From: Dictyophora rubrovolvata
Taxonomy: Eukaryota > Basidiomycota > Agaricomycetes > Phallales > Phallaceae
Assembly (NCBI GenBank): GCA_029959195.1
Contig: CP114117.1
Span: 1,178,001 to 1,242,000, forward strand
DNA length: 64,000 bases
Direction of reading: 5' to 3'
Shown here in pieces: positions 27,478-39,800 of the stretch (position 1 is its first letter; each line of letters begins with the position of its first letter). The notes under the pieces are model-generated. The model saw only the letters and a program-made list of their open reading frames with translations. It was not told the origin of the DNA and ran no database searches. Position numbers and translations under genes: made by a program.

Positions 27478-28263
27478 CAGGTTTGGTGTCTCAATGTTCC
27501 ATAGAGAAGTTGGGGAAACTTCACGTACGTTGTGGCTGTTAGAAGAAACCTCTTTATTAGATCTCTTTGTTAGTGATACATTGTCGAATTAAAATGAGAG
27601 TGTATGGTATAAATGAAGGTGTGAGACGACCGAAAAGAATGGAAAACGATAATGGTAATGAAGATGAATCCAGACTGCTGTTTGAAAGAGAAACGCTTGG
27701 TATGGAATGGATGTATAGGTATAGGAAATTCTTGCCAAAGGAGAGAATATTCTCGAGATCGAACATTAGTGATAACGAGATAAAATTGCGTGGGATATAC
27801 GAAGGAGTGTAAGGGGTAAAGGCTTGGCTGAGTGTTCGGAGGGAATATGAGTATCGAAGTAACCAACGAAACGAATGTCATGGAGTAATAGCGGGTCACA
27901 AAGATTGAAGTACAGTGAAAGAAATGCAAATGTAAAAAAAAAGCAAAACGTGTCGAAAATGGAAACTGAACTTTTCAATATGGACTCCTTTAAGTGAACC
28001 AAAACTCGGAAATAAAACAAAAGGTTTGAGGAATAAGAAAAACATAGACTCGACTGGGAGCGTGCGATCGAAAAATGAAATTGTAATAATACGGTGTAAA
28101 TCTATTTCGAAAAAAGTAAAATAACGAAAGAAGATGGGAAACAAAAGCGGAGAGGAACCAAGGGCATCACGAAGTAAAATTTGAAAACGTGGTCTTTCGT
28201 TTATTTTCATTTTCAAACTCTGAGAGCGAAGCGTAAGCTTCTTCATTCATCTACCCACATCAC
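27478..28263. other. 786-bp convergent intergenic region, purine-rich on the + strand
   Basis: Lies between the stops of asparagine synthetase (+) and the Rho GEF (-), so it holds both 3' ends. From about 27590 to 28220 the plus strand is markedly rich in A and G (runs such as GAAAGAGAAACG and AAAAAAAAAGC). No coding signal or repeat was recognised. Its length is unusual among the convergent gaps here. Confidence 0.5.
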
Positions 28264-31200
28264 TCATCTATTGATGGATGGATCCTGCGCCATGATTTGT
28301 TTGTACAACCCAACACCGGAATCTTCTGAAGGAGTAGAAGAGGATACTTTGATGGTCCGTGTGGTGTCAGGCCCCGCCTTCGCATATGTACTAGTTTGTG
28401 AAACGTTCCTTGGCCGTCGCGGTGACGTGGTAGAAGAAGTCGACGTCGCTCTCGTACTGCCGTCCCAAGCCGGTCTTGTAACAGTGGATTTGGTGTCCTC
28501 GACCTGCGATTGCGATTGCGAGGACTTGGTAGTCGGTGCAGTTGTAGAAGTGTTTGAAGCGTTTGTCCTTCTCGTTGTTGAACCATTTGGCGCACCAGCA
28601 GCCTTCCGACTCGCAGAACGCGGTGGGTGCGTATCTCCATTCGTACCATTAGCATTCTGGTTCGCGTTAACCAGACGAGACCCAAATTTAGCATTAGCGC
28701 TACTTTCGCGAGATGTGTAGGATGAAGGAGCGACGGGTCGTCTGCGCACCGCTCCACGCGCGAGCGGCGCACGCGTCTTAATTTTGTGCTGATTACCCGC
28801 TGCAGTGCTTCTCCCACTAGCGCTGGAGCCATCTGCGCCATGATTTAGGACGGAGTGGCTCAAAGTGACCTTGTCAGCCCCCCAGTATGAGAAACTCATT
28901 TTGGATTTTCTATCCGAGTCGGATGAGTCCATTTCATCTTCGTCTTCTTCTGGCATAGGTGCTATAATCGGCTTGGACGAAAGTGGAACTGTGGCTGGAG
29001 CCCCTGTCGCACTCACACGCGAACGGGAGATACTTCAAAAAAGTTTTACTTTCTCAGCAAAACAAGCATTAACCAAAGGGAGTCAACACTCACTCTTCCA
29101 TCGATACAATCCCAACACGTTTATTGTCACTCGCACTCGCGCCCACATCACTGGTCATAGCCCAAGTCTCAATCTTGATGAATCTGTATAAATTACGTGG
29201 TTTTGTATGTGAATTCCGCCTTCCTGTGGTCGCATACTTAGTTTTTCCCAGGTCAGGAAGGGATGCCGTACGCCCCCCTGGACCGGTAGTGGTAGACGAA
29301 GACACAGCGGTCGTATACGAGAGTGGTAAACTTGTCATACCCGTCCGTTGACATCGCAAAACAACATCATTAAACACAACAAGCCATAGGTCCTTCTTGC
29401 CGCCTATACCATTAGACCCGCCAGGTTGTAGTACGTCGCTGAGACGCCGGAAGGAGCTTTTACCTTTGACATTTTTGCTGGTAAGTGGTGGAGTGGACAA
29501 GGTCAATGAATTTGACTTTGCCCCCGAATTGGGTCTACCGGCGGGGGTCGGGGTATCTCTCTCGGGGGTACCGCCAATGATGGCGGCGCCGCCCATTCCT
29601 CCTTCAGCTGCGCTGAGCATTCGTTCTCCCACCAATAACCTGCTCGACTTCGGGACGGCCAATTGTTTAATCTTTTCCAAACCCTCAATCCTAGCAAATA
29701 CATCTCTGGTTCGATCTCGTTCCTCTTTTTGAATTTTCTCATCTTCAATAGAGCGAACAATAGTCTCTACCTCTGCAACCATCTGCAGGGTGCTTTCGTA
29801 TTCAAATGTACTGGGGTCGGTGTGGAATAATAGATTTTGAAAAAGGAGTGGATACTTGAGGAGGCGTTGGAACGGTTTGGAAAGTGAGATGGCCAGTCCG
29901 GTTTCGCCTTTATCTGAAGCTGTTTCTTCAAGGCGCTGTAGAATGTGAATTGTAGTATCAAGAGACGAAAAAAAACGAAAAAGCGACTTGCCTTTAAATA
30001 CCGACTCAGCTTAATCCAATCGCCCTCAGACTGTTTCTTTGGTCGTTTTGAAGGATTAACTAAATTAAGTGCATCGTCCACTTGCTCGAGAGCGCGCTCC
30101 AGATGCAAAACATATGTAGCATATTCCCGAAGTATATGTGACTGTCAAATGCCTATTTAGTAAAAGTCGTTTTTACCTTTGAAGAAAAGTTTAGACAAGA
30201 GACTTACATGACTAACAAAGACATCCGCTAAGCTCCTTACCAAAGGATATTGCTCCTCGTATCGTTTTCTTAAAGCTTCACTAAGTAAAAAGTGTCCATT
30301 CACAATACCATTTTCAATTACTTCGAGACAACGGCGAAGATCAGGAGGAAGCAGGTGTGGGGGAATAGCATCGCTATTTGCAAGGACACTTGGGTCGACA
30401 TCATGTTTCAAATTATTTGGTTGTGTCTTCTTCAATTTCCGCGAAATGCGAGATGCAGCACTCTGTCTTTGATCTTCAGTCACTGGAACAGGAGAAAAAC
30501 GGTCCTGCTTTTCACGGTCATCTATTGAAGCTGAGGATACGGCGGGATGAGCATTGGCTTTAGCCGAGTTTCCTATACAAGGGAGAAAGATGTAAATGTT
30601 ATAAAAAACTGTTTGATTTCTGATATGAGTGATCGTACCAATTTTAGTATTCAATGCAGTATTAGGATTAGGATTTGAAGGTGTAGGTCGCTGTCGATAG
30701 GGCGATCTTGGGTGATTCATTTTGGCGGCTGCTGCTGCCGCAGCAGCGTCTTCTTCGTCTGACTCGCCCTCGATGATTGGGGTACTTGCCAGCCGGAGAG
30801 ATTGCTGCTGTTGAATAGTCGGGCCGGTAAATGATAATGGACTAAGAAAACGGGCAGCGATGGGCAAATGATCTACAGACTCCTCCTGCTGTTGAGAAAA
30901 ATTCGGAGAGATAATTTCAGCGCGCGTCGACAATGAGGGAAGGGGAGGGGGAGGTGGAGGAGAAGAAGAAGAGTAATATTCTGCATCAGGGGGTGAGGAC
31001 GAGGCAGAAGCAAAAGGATGGAGTAAAGGATCGATAAAGGTTTCTTTCAATTTTAATAATTCGGCGACGTAACGCTCCTCGCTTGCAACAATTTCCCAAA
31101 GGACTTCTTGCCTTGTGCGCTCGCGAGGGCCGAGATTACTGACAAGATCCTCTTCTGCCGCTTCGCTCCACGATGCAGTAGCAAGAATGCGGGAGGTATT

Positions 31201-32052
31201 AGCACTCATGACTGAGTATGGTGTTCCAGAACGAATGGAGGAGGATTCCTTTTGGGAGGAAGGGCCATCAGGGCCACGGTACGGAGTAGAGAGACCGCGG
31301 GAGGCAGCAGTGAGTACTGTTGTAGTGGTTGTAGGCGAATTTGAGGTAACGGAGCGACTGACAGATGATAATGCGTTGGGTGGGGAAGAGGATATAGGTA
31401 GGGTTGGATTAGCGACTCTGAGCACAGAATGGGACGGTTTCTGGGTAGGGATAACTGAAGAACTTGAAGATAAATGGGGACGGAATGACAGTTTGAATTG
31501 TGACTGATCTGATGAACTGGATGTATTTTTACGTTCAGAGGGAGTTGAATTGTTACTTTCTGAGAACTGAACTGGAGGTGGGGCAGATGCAGGTGCGGGT
31601 ACAGATGCTATGAATGCGACTCTTTTAGGTTGGGGTTGGAGAATGCTCTCACTGTCATGTTTTGAAGTAGATCCCTCAGTGGTGGTAGTGGTTGTTGTTG
31701 TATCCGCACCACGAGACTTTGCATGGATGTCACCATAGACGCTAGAAGTGGCAATGGACTCGGGCTCATCAAAAATGGGAGGAAGAGGACGCGAAGAGGG
31801 AACGATTTCGGGGAGAGGTTTCAAGGATGACTGGCTGATAGACGAAAGAGGACGCTGTGTAGCAGATGACGATGGAGGCCATACGGACAACGGCGGAAGA
31901 GTTGGGACGCTGTTGTTGCTAGAGTGATTGGCGTTAGAATTGGGATTTGATTTGAGAGAGGCCGCTACGGAGTGTGCCAGAGCGGCCTCTTTTCCATCTT
32001 TGTCTTTGAGAGATGTGGATCTATTGAAAGTTCTGTTAAAAAGAGCCTTCAT
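28264..32052 (-). CDS. Rho-type guanine nucleotide exchange factor (DH-PH)
   Basis: Activates Rho/Cdc42-family GTPases by nucleotide exchange. Five exons (30639-32052, 30208-30572, 29992-30141, 29094-29935, 28264-29032) give 1,179 residues. The first 300 residues are Ser/Pro/Thr-rich. The Dbl-homology domain begins near 308 with the first helix (RQEVLWEIVASEERYVAELLK). It is interrupted from about 345 to 530 by low-complexity sequence (poly-Pro, eight Ala, Gln runs). It resumes with LPPDLRRCLEVIENG, SHSHILREYATYVLHLERA and LSKPFQRLLKYPLLFQNLL, the classic DH helix. A PH-like region follows (LWLVVFNDVVLRCQ, LYRFIKIETWAM), then a disordered tail. The intron after 29992 uses a GC donor. An upstream in-frame ATG at 32181 would overlap the neighbour's start, so 32052 was chosen. 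Confidence 0.88.
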
Positions 32053-32179
32053 TACACGAAGAAGGCGGGAGGGAAGTGGGAAAGAGGAGAGGAAGGAGGA
32101 GGAGGAGGAGCTAGTGCACGAGTGAGTGAATGGGCGTCTGTTTCCTGTTTTTTGGACTCGGAAGGGACAGAGTGGCCTC
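32053..32179. promoter_or_regulatory. Shared divergent promoter, Rho GEF / methyltransferase
   Basis: 127 bp between the chosen start codons. The strand is skewed, with a GGA-rich plus strand (repeated GGAGGA) near 32095-32112. No known site was recognised. Confidence 0.45.
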
Positions 32180-32960
32180 ATGGATCATTGTCACGGTGCA
32201 GTGAAGCCCGCGCACGAGACGAAGCATATCCCTTTGTTGGAGATTAGAGGGAGTTCAGACGCTGTTTTCTGCCTGAGCCAGAGCGACGACGGCGTGGACA
32301 ATGGCACGACGCTCTGGCTGGCGGGGCAGGTGCTGGCAATGGCGTTGCCCACGCTGCTGCCAAAGGGAACGAAGATGCGGGCAATAGAGCTGGGCAGCGG
32401 CACAGGATACACAGCGTTCGTGTCAATATCAATTATATCTAATAGATGCTATTTTTACTCTAGCTAGACTAATGCTGGCATCGCTAGGATGGGATGTCGT
32501 AGCGACGGACACGCAGAGGGTCATACACTCCGTTCTCCAGAAGAATATTGAAACTAACAAGCTCAGCGTGGCGGGCACCGTTCAGGTTCGAGAACTGGAC
32601 TGGACTGCAACGGCGGCACTGGCTGACTGCGTCGGGGCTACCGACGGTCGACGGTGCTCAGGCTTTGACCTCATCCTGACAGCGGACACTCTCTACGTCC
32701 CACATCTCGTCGAGCCCCTACTACACACAATACATTCATTGGCACTTGATAATCCCTCCGCCCTCGTCTTCGTGGCCATCGAACGACGTGACAGCGCCCT
32801 GCTTGACAATGCACTCCAGCGAGCACAATCAGAGTTTGGCTTTGATGTGCAACGCATCCCGGACAGCAAGCTAGCCAAAGCAATTCGGAAGGCACAGTGC
32901 GAATGGCGGAAAGAGGACTGGTCAGGCGTCGAATTGTGGAAGCTGGTGCTCCAAGGCTGA
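32180..32960 (+). CDS. METTL21-like class I protein (lysine) methyltransferase
   Basis: Two exons (32180-32415 and 32468-32960) give 242 residues. The S-adenosylmethionine motif I is clear (AIELGSGTGYTALMLASLGW), followed by VVATD (motif post-I) and FDLILTADTLYV, the D-x-x-x-x-D-x-x-Y pattern of the Methyltransf_16 (METTL21/FAM86) family, which methylates lysines in elongation factors and chaperones. The N-terminal TTLWLAGQVLA matches the family's W-x-A/G block. The intron acceptor is the second of two nearby AGs (32467); the first would give a stop. An in-frame ATG at 32126 is an alternative start but overlaps the short shared promoter. The exact substrate cannot be told. Confidence 0.85.
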
Positions 32961-33864
32961 ACGTTAGTTACTACATACTAATATTATATTACGCGACACG
33001 TTCGTGGCTTTGATTAACACCATGCCATGGTCTTTATGACTGACAAACTATATATATGAGGGTCTCGGTAACTATCACATTGTTAATGCATCATAGCTGA
33101 AACAGGGAGGAAACTAGTCAGTTTGGTTATATTCTGGCACTTCATGTTAGTAGGATAGTATCTAACTCATATCCTTCTCAGAATCCTGGCAACGGTGTCC
33201 GCTAGTAGATATTGAAATATTGTCGTGAATATGGAACTATGGACATCTTCAATGTGACAGTGTGACAATCGACCACTGAACTAGAAGATCACTTCAGTCA
33301 AGCACAATCATGATAGTGTGGGAAACTCTCCAACTTTTTTTCTGCCTAAACTTATTGTTAGGATAAGCACAACACACGCATTGTGCCATTGACCGGGCTC
33401 AACACGTCAGGAGCTTCGGCGCGGGCGCAACGGTGACATGGTGATGACGTAATCGGGATGACGGGAACTAGAAGCCTCACTCACGTTGCAGCGTGTTCTT
33501 CGTCAGGATTGCCGTCACTTCCGCATTTCCGAGCTTTGGCCGAAAAAAAAAATCAATACCAGACAATACCGGACTTAAAATCTTGTTCATATCCTTGCAT
33601 TTCCCTGCAACCATGACGTGAAATCGGAATGAGAACAAACGGCACACCGTCGCAGCGCCTCATGGCGATTTCTAGCATCCTTTTCTGGTTACATGAATTA
33701 AAAAAAAATGACTTGATGTATGTATAGTCAGAACTCATGCCTTTTCGTACTATTTCTGGCCTTGAAATGAAATATCATTCTATTTCATGATCGTCTTCCT
33801 TTCTTCACACCAGACTATACACCGCCGTTCCCTCTCGACCTGAGGGCCTTAGTCCCTCATCATT
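32961..33864. other. 904-bp gap with the glucan synthase promoter
   Basis: No coding signal was found. It contains poly-A stretches near 33542 and 33700 and AT-rich tracts. The last 100 bases (CT-rich, TTCCTTTCTTC and CCCTCTCGACC) look like a basidiomycete pyrimidine-rich start region for the alpha-glucan synthase gene. Confidence 0.45.
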
Positions 33865-36800
33865 ATGAGGTTGCACAACTTCGTTCTGAGGCTTTCTGTA
33901 ATCCTTGTCTCTCTTTCTCTGGTCCTTGCTATCACCTGGCGTGCAGATTTAGTCGATTACAACCTCAACTCCAATAAGAATGCCACCTCGGTTCTCGAAT
34001 ATCAAACCGTGCGGCGTAGCTCTTACACGCCTTCGCCAACCAACTGGCGTTCTTTGCCATTTTATATTGTACTCCTTGATAAGTACGCCGATGGTGATCC
34101 TACCAACAACGATTTCTTCAACACCTCTTTTGAGAACGACTGGCGAGAGACAGGTCTGAGATATGGAGGTGATCTGACAGGCTTACGTTCCAGGCTCGAC
34201 TACTTGCAGGGAATGGGCATAAGGGGGATATTCATCGCTGGTACTGGCTTTTTGAATATGCCTTGGCAAGCTGATAGTATGTCCTCGTCCCTCAAAAGAA
34301 AAGGCCATGTCTAATCTGACTTGCCACATATCACCAGGCTACTCAGTTATTGATTTTAGTCTTATGGACCCACATTGGGGGCCCCTTTCAGAATGGCAGG
34401 CTCTTATTGACGAGATTCATTCCAGAAATATGTACATTATCATGGATTTCACGGTCTCGACCATGGCAGACTTTATTGGCTTCAAAGGGTATGTTATTCA
34501 CTTGCTTTGCATATACGACGGCTGAGCGACCCGCAATTCCAGCCATTTGAATGAATCTACCCCATTTTCAACAAATCAGTATCAAACCGTATGGAAAATG
34601 CCCAATTACGCCCCTTGGGGACTCGAAACATACCCAGATTTCGCGATCGATAACAATTGGAATTCGTCATGTCAACTCCCCACTCTATGGAACGATGATG
34701 GGACTGAAGTTGGCGCTTCTTCAATTCCATTTTCAGGCTGCTATCTTTCGGAATTTGATCAGTTTGGTGATATGGAAGCATTTGGTGTTCATCCGGATTG
34801 GCAACGCCAACTTGCAAAGTTCGCCTCTGTTCAAGACAGATTGAGGGAATGGGATTCGGAAGTGATGGCCAAAATCCAAGTCTACGCTTGTCTGACAATA
34901 GAGGCTTTGGATATTGATGGCATTCGCGTAGATAAGTCGACGCAAATCACGGTTGATGCCGTTGCCGAGTGGGCTACTGCGACAAAGGCTTGTGCGGCTA
35001 AGTTCCAGAAGGATAATTTTTTCATTGCGGGAGAAGTTACCGGTGGTGATACCTTTGGTTCACTTTATCTGTAAGTAATCATTACCACTGTTTTACATGA
35101 AGCAGGAATGATTTCATTTGCGCATAAAAGTGGGCGAGGGCGAACTCCAAGTCAACGTCCACCTGGCTTTTTACAGGCGGCCAACTTAACGGAGAATCAG
35201 GATCAGTATTTCCTACGAAATGCACCAAATAATGGACTCGACGGAGTGGCTTTCCATTACTCCATCTACCGGGCTCTCACTCGGTTCCTTGGAATGGACG
35301 GTAACCTTGAGGACGCATTTGATGTATCAAACAACTTTGTTACGGCTTGGAACGAGATGATGGTCAATAACGATTTTTTGAATGCGAAGACGGGTCAACT
35401 CGACCCGAGACATATGTATGGCGTTTCAAATTTTGATGTGTACCGTTGGCCATCTCTGGTTAATGGTACGCAACGTGCCGTGCTTGGGATGCTTATTACG
35501 AGTTTGGTTATGCCTGGAATTCCTTTAGTATGGTCGCTTTACCTTTTTTTCCGTTGAATTTTTAAGCTCACAATCGATCTAGACTTATTACGGAGAAGAA
35601 CAAAATTTTTATCTGTATGATAATGGCGCCTCTAATTATTTGTTTGGGTAAGTACAATTCATATCTTTTGATCTTTTGACCTCTCTTACAGGTCCCTAGC
35701 CGTCAAGCAATGAGCAGTTCACTTGCTTGGCAACGTCATGGGTGCTATAAATTGGGCTCGGACCAATACTTCAACATGCCACTGGAGAAAGCATTACTAG
35801 GATGCAATGACGACTGGAATAGTTTAGACCACTTTGATCCCACGTCAGCCACTCGTCGTCTCATTGGACATTTCAATTATCTTCGTTCTGTTTATCCGTC
35901 TTTACAAGACGGATTTGATCTAGTACAGAGAGGAAACTGGACTCATTTCGAACAACTACCTGGTTCAAATGAAACGCAAACGGAGCTGGGATGGTGGACT
36001 GTCTCGCGAGCGGCTCTTTCCGAAGTACAGACTTTCCAAGGCGACCACACGGAACAAGTCTGGATTATTTTCACGAATGAAAATGCATCACATACCTATT
36101 CATTTGACTGCAAGGGCCCGCTTTGGGTATCAACACCTTATCCTTCTGGTACAACGATCAAAAACCTGCTTTATCCATATGAGACGTACCAGTTACAGGA
36201 CTCTCTGGATCCTTTTTCGGGGAATAGCGGGCCGCCATGGACTGGGTGTCTACCTCAGCTCTCACTTCAGCCTTACGATTTTAAAGTGCTTGTGCCAGTT
36301 GATACGTGGGTTTCTCCGCTTCCGCAAATGACCAAATTCATTCCAGGACACGACGCACGCATTCAAGTTGATCCGAATAGCAACACCAGCGCCACTGTAC
36401 CCATTTCGTTCGAGTTCAATATGGCTATGGACTGTGATAGTATTACTAATAGCCTAAAATTTAATGTGTCTTCGAGCGTTGGCAGACCTCCACAGTTTGA
36501 TCCTGGTAATGTTACTTGCGGACCGGTAACCAATCCTGATTCTACCATAATCATTGGGGCCGACCTGTCCCAATGGGCTTGGTCTGTGACATTGACTAAC
36601 GTACCGGATGGAATTATTGAGCTCACGCTTACGAATGTAACTACGGAAGACGGGAGTGCAGCTACGGGTGTAAGCATGCTCATTGGGCACTGTCATTCGC
36701 ATGTTCAAACTTTTTATTGTAGGCAACTGATCACCTCATCATCCGTAAAGGAATTGCCAAAAACGTTATGGTCTTTCCAAATGCTGACTACGACAATGAT

Positions 36801-39800
36801 GCGTTTACATCCTCGGACTCGGATTTTCTATTCACACATAAGGCAATCGGGGCAGACATGTTTCGGTATACAGCAGATTATGGTCAAACCTGGTCCCTTT
36901 GGAAAAATTGGGAGAACGTGACAACTATATCTGGGAATGTATTTTCTTCTGAGAACATATCCTGGGTAGGCCAGCATATCATCGTACAGTGTAAGTTCTG
37001 GAATATGACGGAGCTAGAGTACAAGCTTAACCTACTTCATTATATAGACTGGTCCGCTCTCACAATGTCCTCCACACAAGTCGTCCATGCAGACCATGAT
37101 TTCAAATTTCAACGGCGGGTTCCTCAATTCCTCGTTAGAGGCCCATTCAATGAATGGGGATTTGACCAAGGCATACCTTTTCAAATGGAACTTATAGGGG
37201 ATGGACAGTGGCAGCTGGAAATCATGTCTGTCTGGCCTACGTATACGCAGCTCAATGTTTTTGGTTTTGACGACTACTTTTACGGCGATACCGATGGTGA
37301 TGGCGTTCTTGATCGTCTTCCACCCAACTCTCTGGCACCTAACTACGTCAATATGTCTGCACCGCCCCATCCACACCTTGCCTGGGCATTGATCGTTGAC
37401 GATTCTACTATGAAGTGGACATTACAACCTCGCGGATTCTCGTTGGTCGGTGCCATCATGTATGCGCTTTTACTTGTCATTCCTCTCTTCACCGGGATCT
37501 TGGCAGTTTTAATCTTCCGTTGGAATTTCTATGGCATTCGGTATAATAAGTGGGGTATTAAACCCAAGGAGCCCCACAGTTATTTTTCACTGATGAGTAA
37601 TTCAAAAGGAAGCGAAAGACATTTCAGCGCTGTTTTGAATGAGAAAATGTCCAGCCTTTTACACAGCAGGTTGAAAACCGAACCCATTGGTTGGCCTGAA
37701 GTCTCGGGGAAAAGGCGAAAAGTGCTCATTGCGACTCTGGAGTACGAAATATTTGATTGGAAGCTCAAGGTTAAAATAGGTGGCTTGGGTGTTATGTCCT
37801 CTCTTATGGGTAAAGCCATGACGGACGTTGACCTCATTTGGGTGGTTCCGAAAGTCAAAGATATACAATACCCTACCGGTGAATTCGCGGAACCGATCGA
37901 AGTCATCATATTCGGAGAACGATACCTCATTGAGGTTGAAACACATACTCTGGACAACATTACCTTCGTTCTTCTGGATAGTCCGGTGTTCAGGTCCCAG
38001 ACAAAGTCCGATCCTTACCCCCCACGTATGGATGATTTGAGCTCTGCTATTTTCTATTCGACTTGGAATCAAGCAATTGCCACGACGATCAGAAGAAACT
38101 CTGACATTGATATATATCACATCAACGACTATCACGGTGGATTGGCTCCCATATACCTGCTGCCCAAGATTATACCCGTCTGCCTCTCTTTGCATAACGC
38201 TGAGTTTCAGGGTCTCTGGCCTTTGCGCACCAAAGAAGAAATGAAAGAAGTATGTTCGGCCTTTAGCATTAGTAAAGAGCATTGCGAAAAATACGTACAA
38301 TTCGGCAACACCTTTAACTTACTGCATGCGGCCGCGTCGTATATCAGTGTTCATCAAAGAAGTGTCGGTGTCGCAGGTGTCTCCGATAAATATGGGAAAC
38401 GAAGTTGGGCGAGATATCCAGCGTTATGGACACTCAAGCATGTTGATTCCCTGCCGAATCCCGATCCGACCGATATTGAAGCTCTAGATGAAAAACCCGT
38501 CGATCTCGCGAGTATCAAGATTGATCAAGCTGCTGAAGCTTTGAGACCGGAGCAGAAACGACAAGCACAAGAATGGGCCGGCATAAAACAAGATCCTAAA
38601 AGCAGTCTTTTTGTCTTCGTAGGTAGATGGTCTAGGCAAAAAGGTGTTGATCTAATTGCGGATGTTATGCCCTCATTGTGAGTTAGAATTGCTTGCGTAA
38701 TTAGCATGTTGGAGTGACATTGTTTAAAGGTTAGCTAAAAGGGCTGACATACAAATAATTGCTGTAGGGCCTGTCATTGATCTTTATGGTCGGTTTGCCG
38801 CGGAAAAACTGGCTCGACTTGCTCAGCTATACCCTGATCGTGTGTACTCCAAGCCCGAATTCACTGCGCTCCCACCCTACATTTTCAGTGGAGCTGATTT
38901 TGCACTCATTCCTTCTCGTGACGAACCTTTCGGTCTGGTAGCTGTCGAGTTTGGTAGAAAAGGCGCACTGGGTGTTGGTAGTCGATTAGGCGGTCTTGGT
39001 CTTATGCCTGGATGGTGGTTCCCCGTTGAATCAACCTCGACAGGACACATGCTCTCGCAACTTACAAAAACAATCAAGATGGCTTTAAAATCTACGGAGG
39101 AAGAGCGTGCTATTCTTCGTGCCCGTTCAGCCGTCCAACGATTCCCTGTTGTGGAATGGAGGCAACGCATGGAAGATCTACATCGACGGAGCATCACTAC
39201 TAGTCGTAGCACTTCCGGTGATGATGCCTGGCGCCCGTCGGATGGTCGCATGCAGAATTTTTCTTCTTCTGATTTGGAAATGGAAGAGTGGGAGCCTGAA
39301 GATCCTTCCCAGTACGATCGGGATCCACTATTTCCGCCTCCAACGGCACCTGGTCAAGGTAGTCAAGACACACCGCGGAGTAACGGCCGAAAAGCATCAT
39401 TTAGCACAGACATGTCTGACGACGAGTATCAAATTCCATCGAGAGATGGAACTGAGCATAATCATAATTACAGCAGTTTCTTATCTCGCGCAAATCGACA
39501 GTTCGCCAAAGATCAACGTCATGTTACCGATCCCTTTTTGAGTAACAGCTCAACGCCAAATAAACCCTTTGGATACCATTCTCGTGCCTCTTCCGTCGAA
39601 TCCATTGCGTCAATTATCGATGAGAAGGCCGATTCGCCATTGAACACGGCAATTGCGACGGTACGTAAACTCCTATTCCGTGTGATGACCTTAAGGATTA
39701 ACATTCTTTCCACGACATAGTTTACAGATGCTGATGGTGAAGTAGTCCAAGAATTTATCAAGAAGCTGCAAGATCTGACTCCTGAGAACTCGAAAACCGA

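Noticed and set aside
28181-28841. Long open frames on both strands overlapping the Rho GEF C-terminus
   Set aside because: They are shadows caused by the low-complexity Ser/Thr/Arg codons of the real frame; no splice signals or conserved blocks support them.
32126-32179. Upstream ATG for the METTL21-like gene (and 32181 for the Rho GEF)
   Set aside because: Both would make the divergent genes overlap; the downstream ATGs begin the parts that look conserved.
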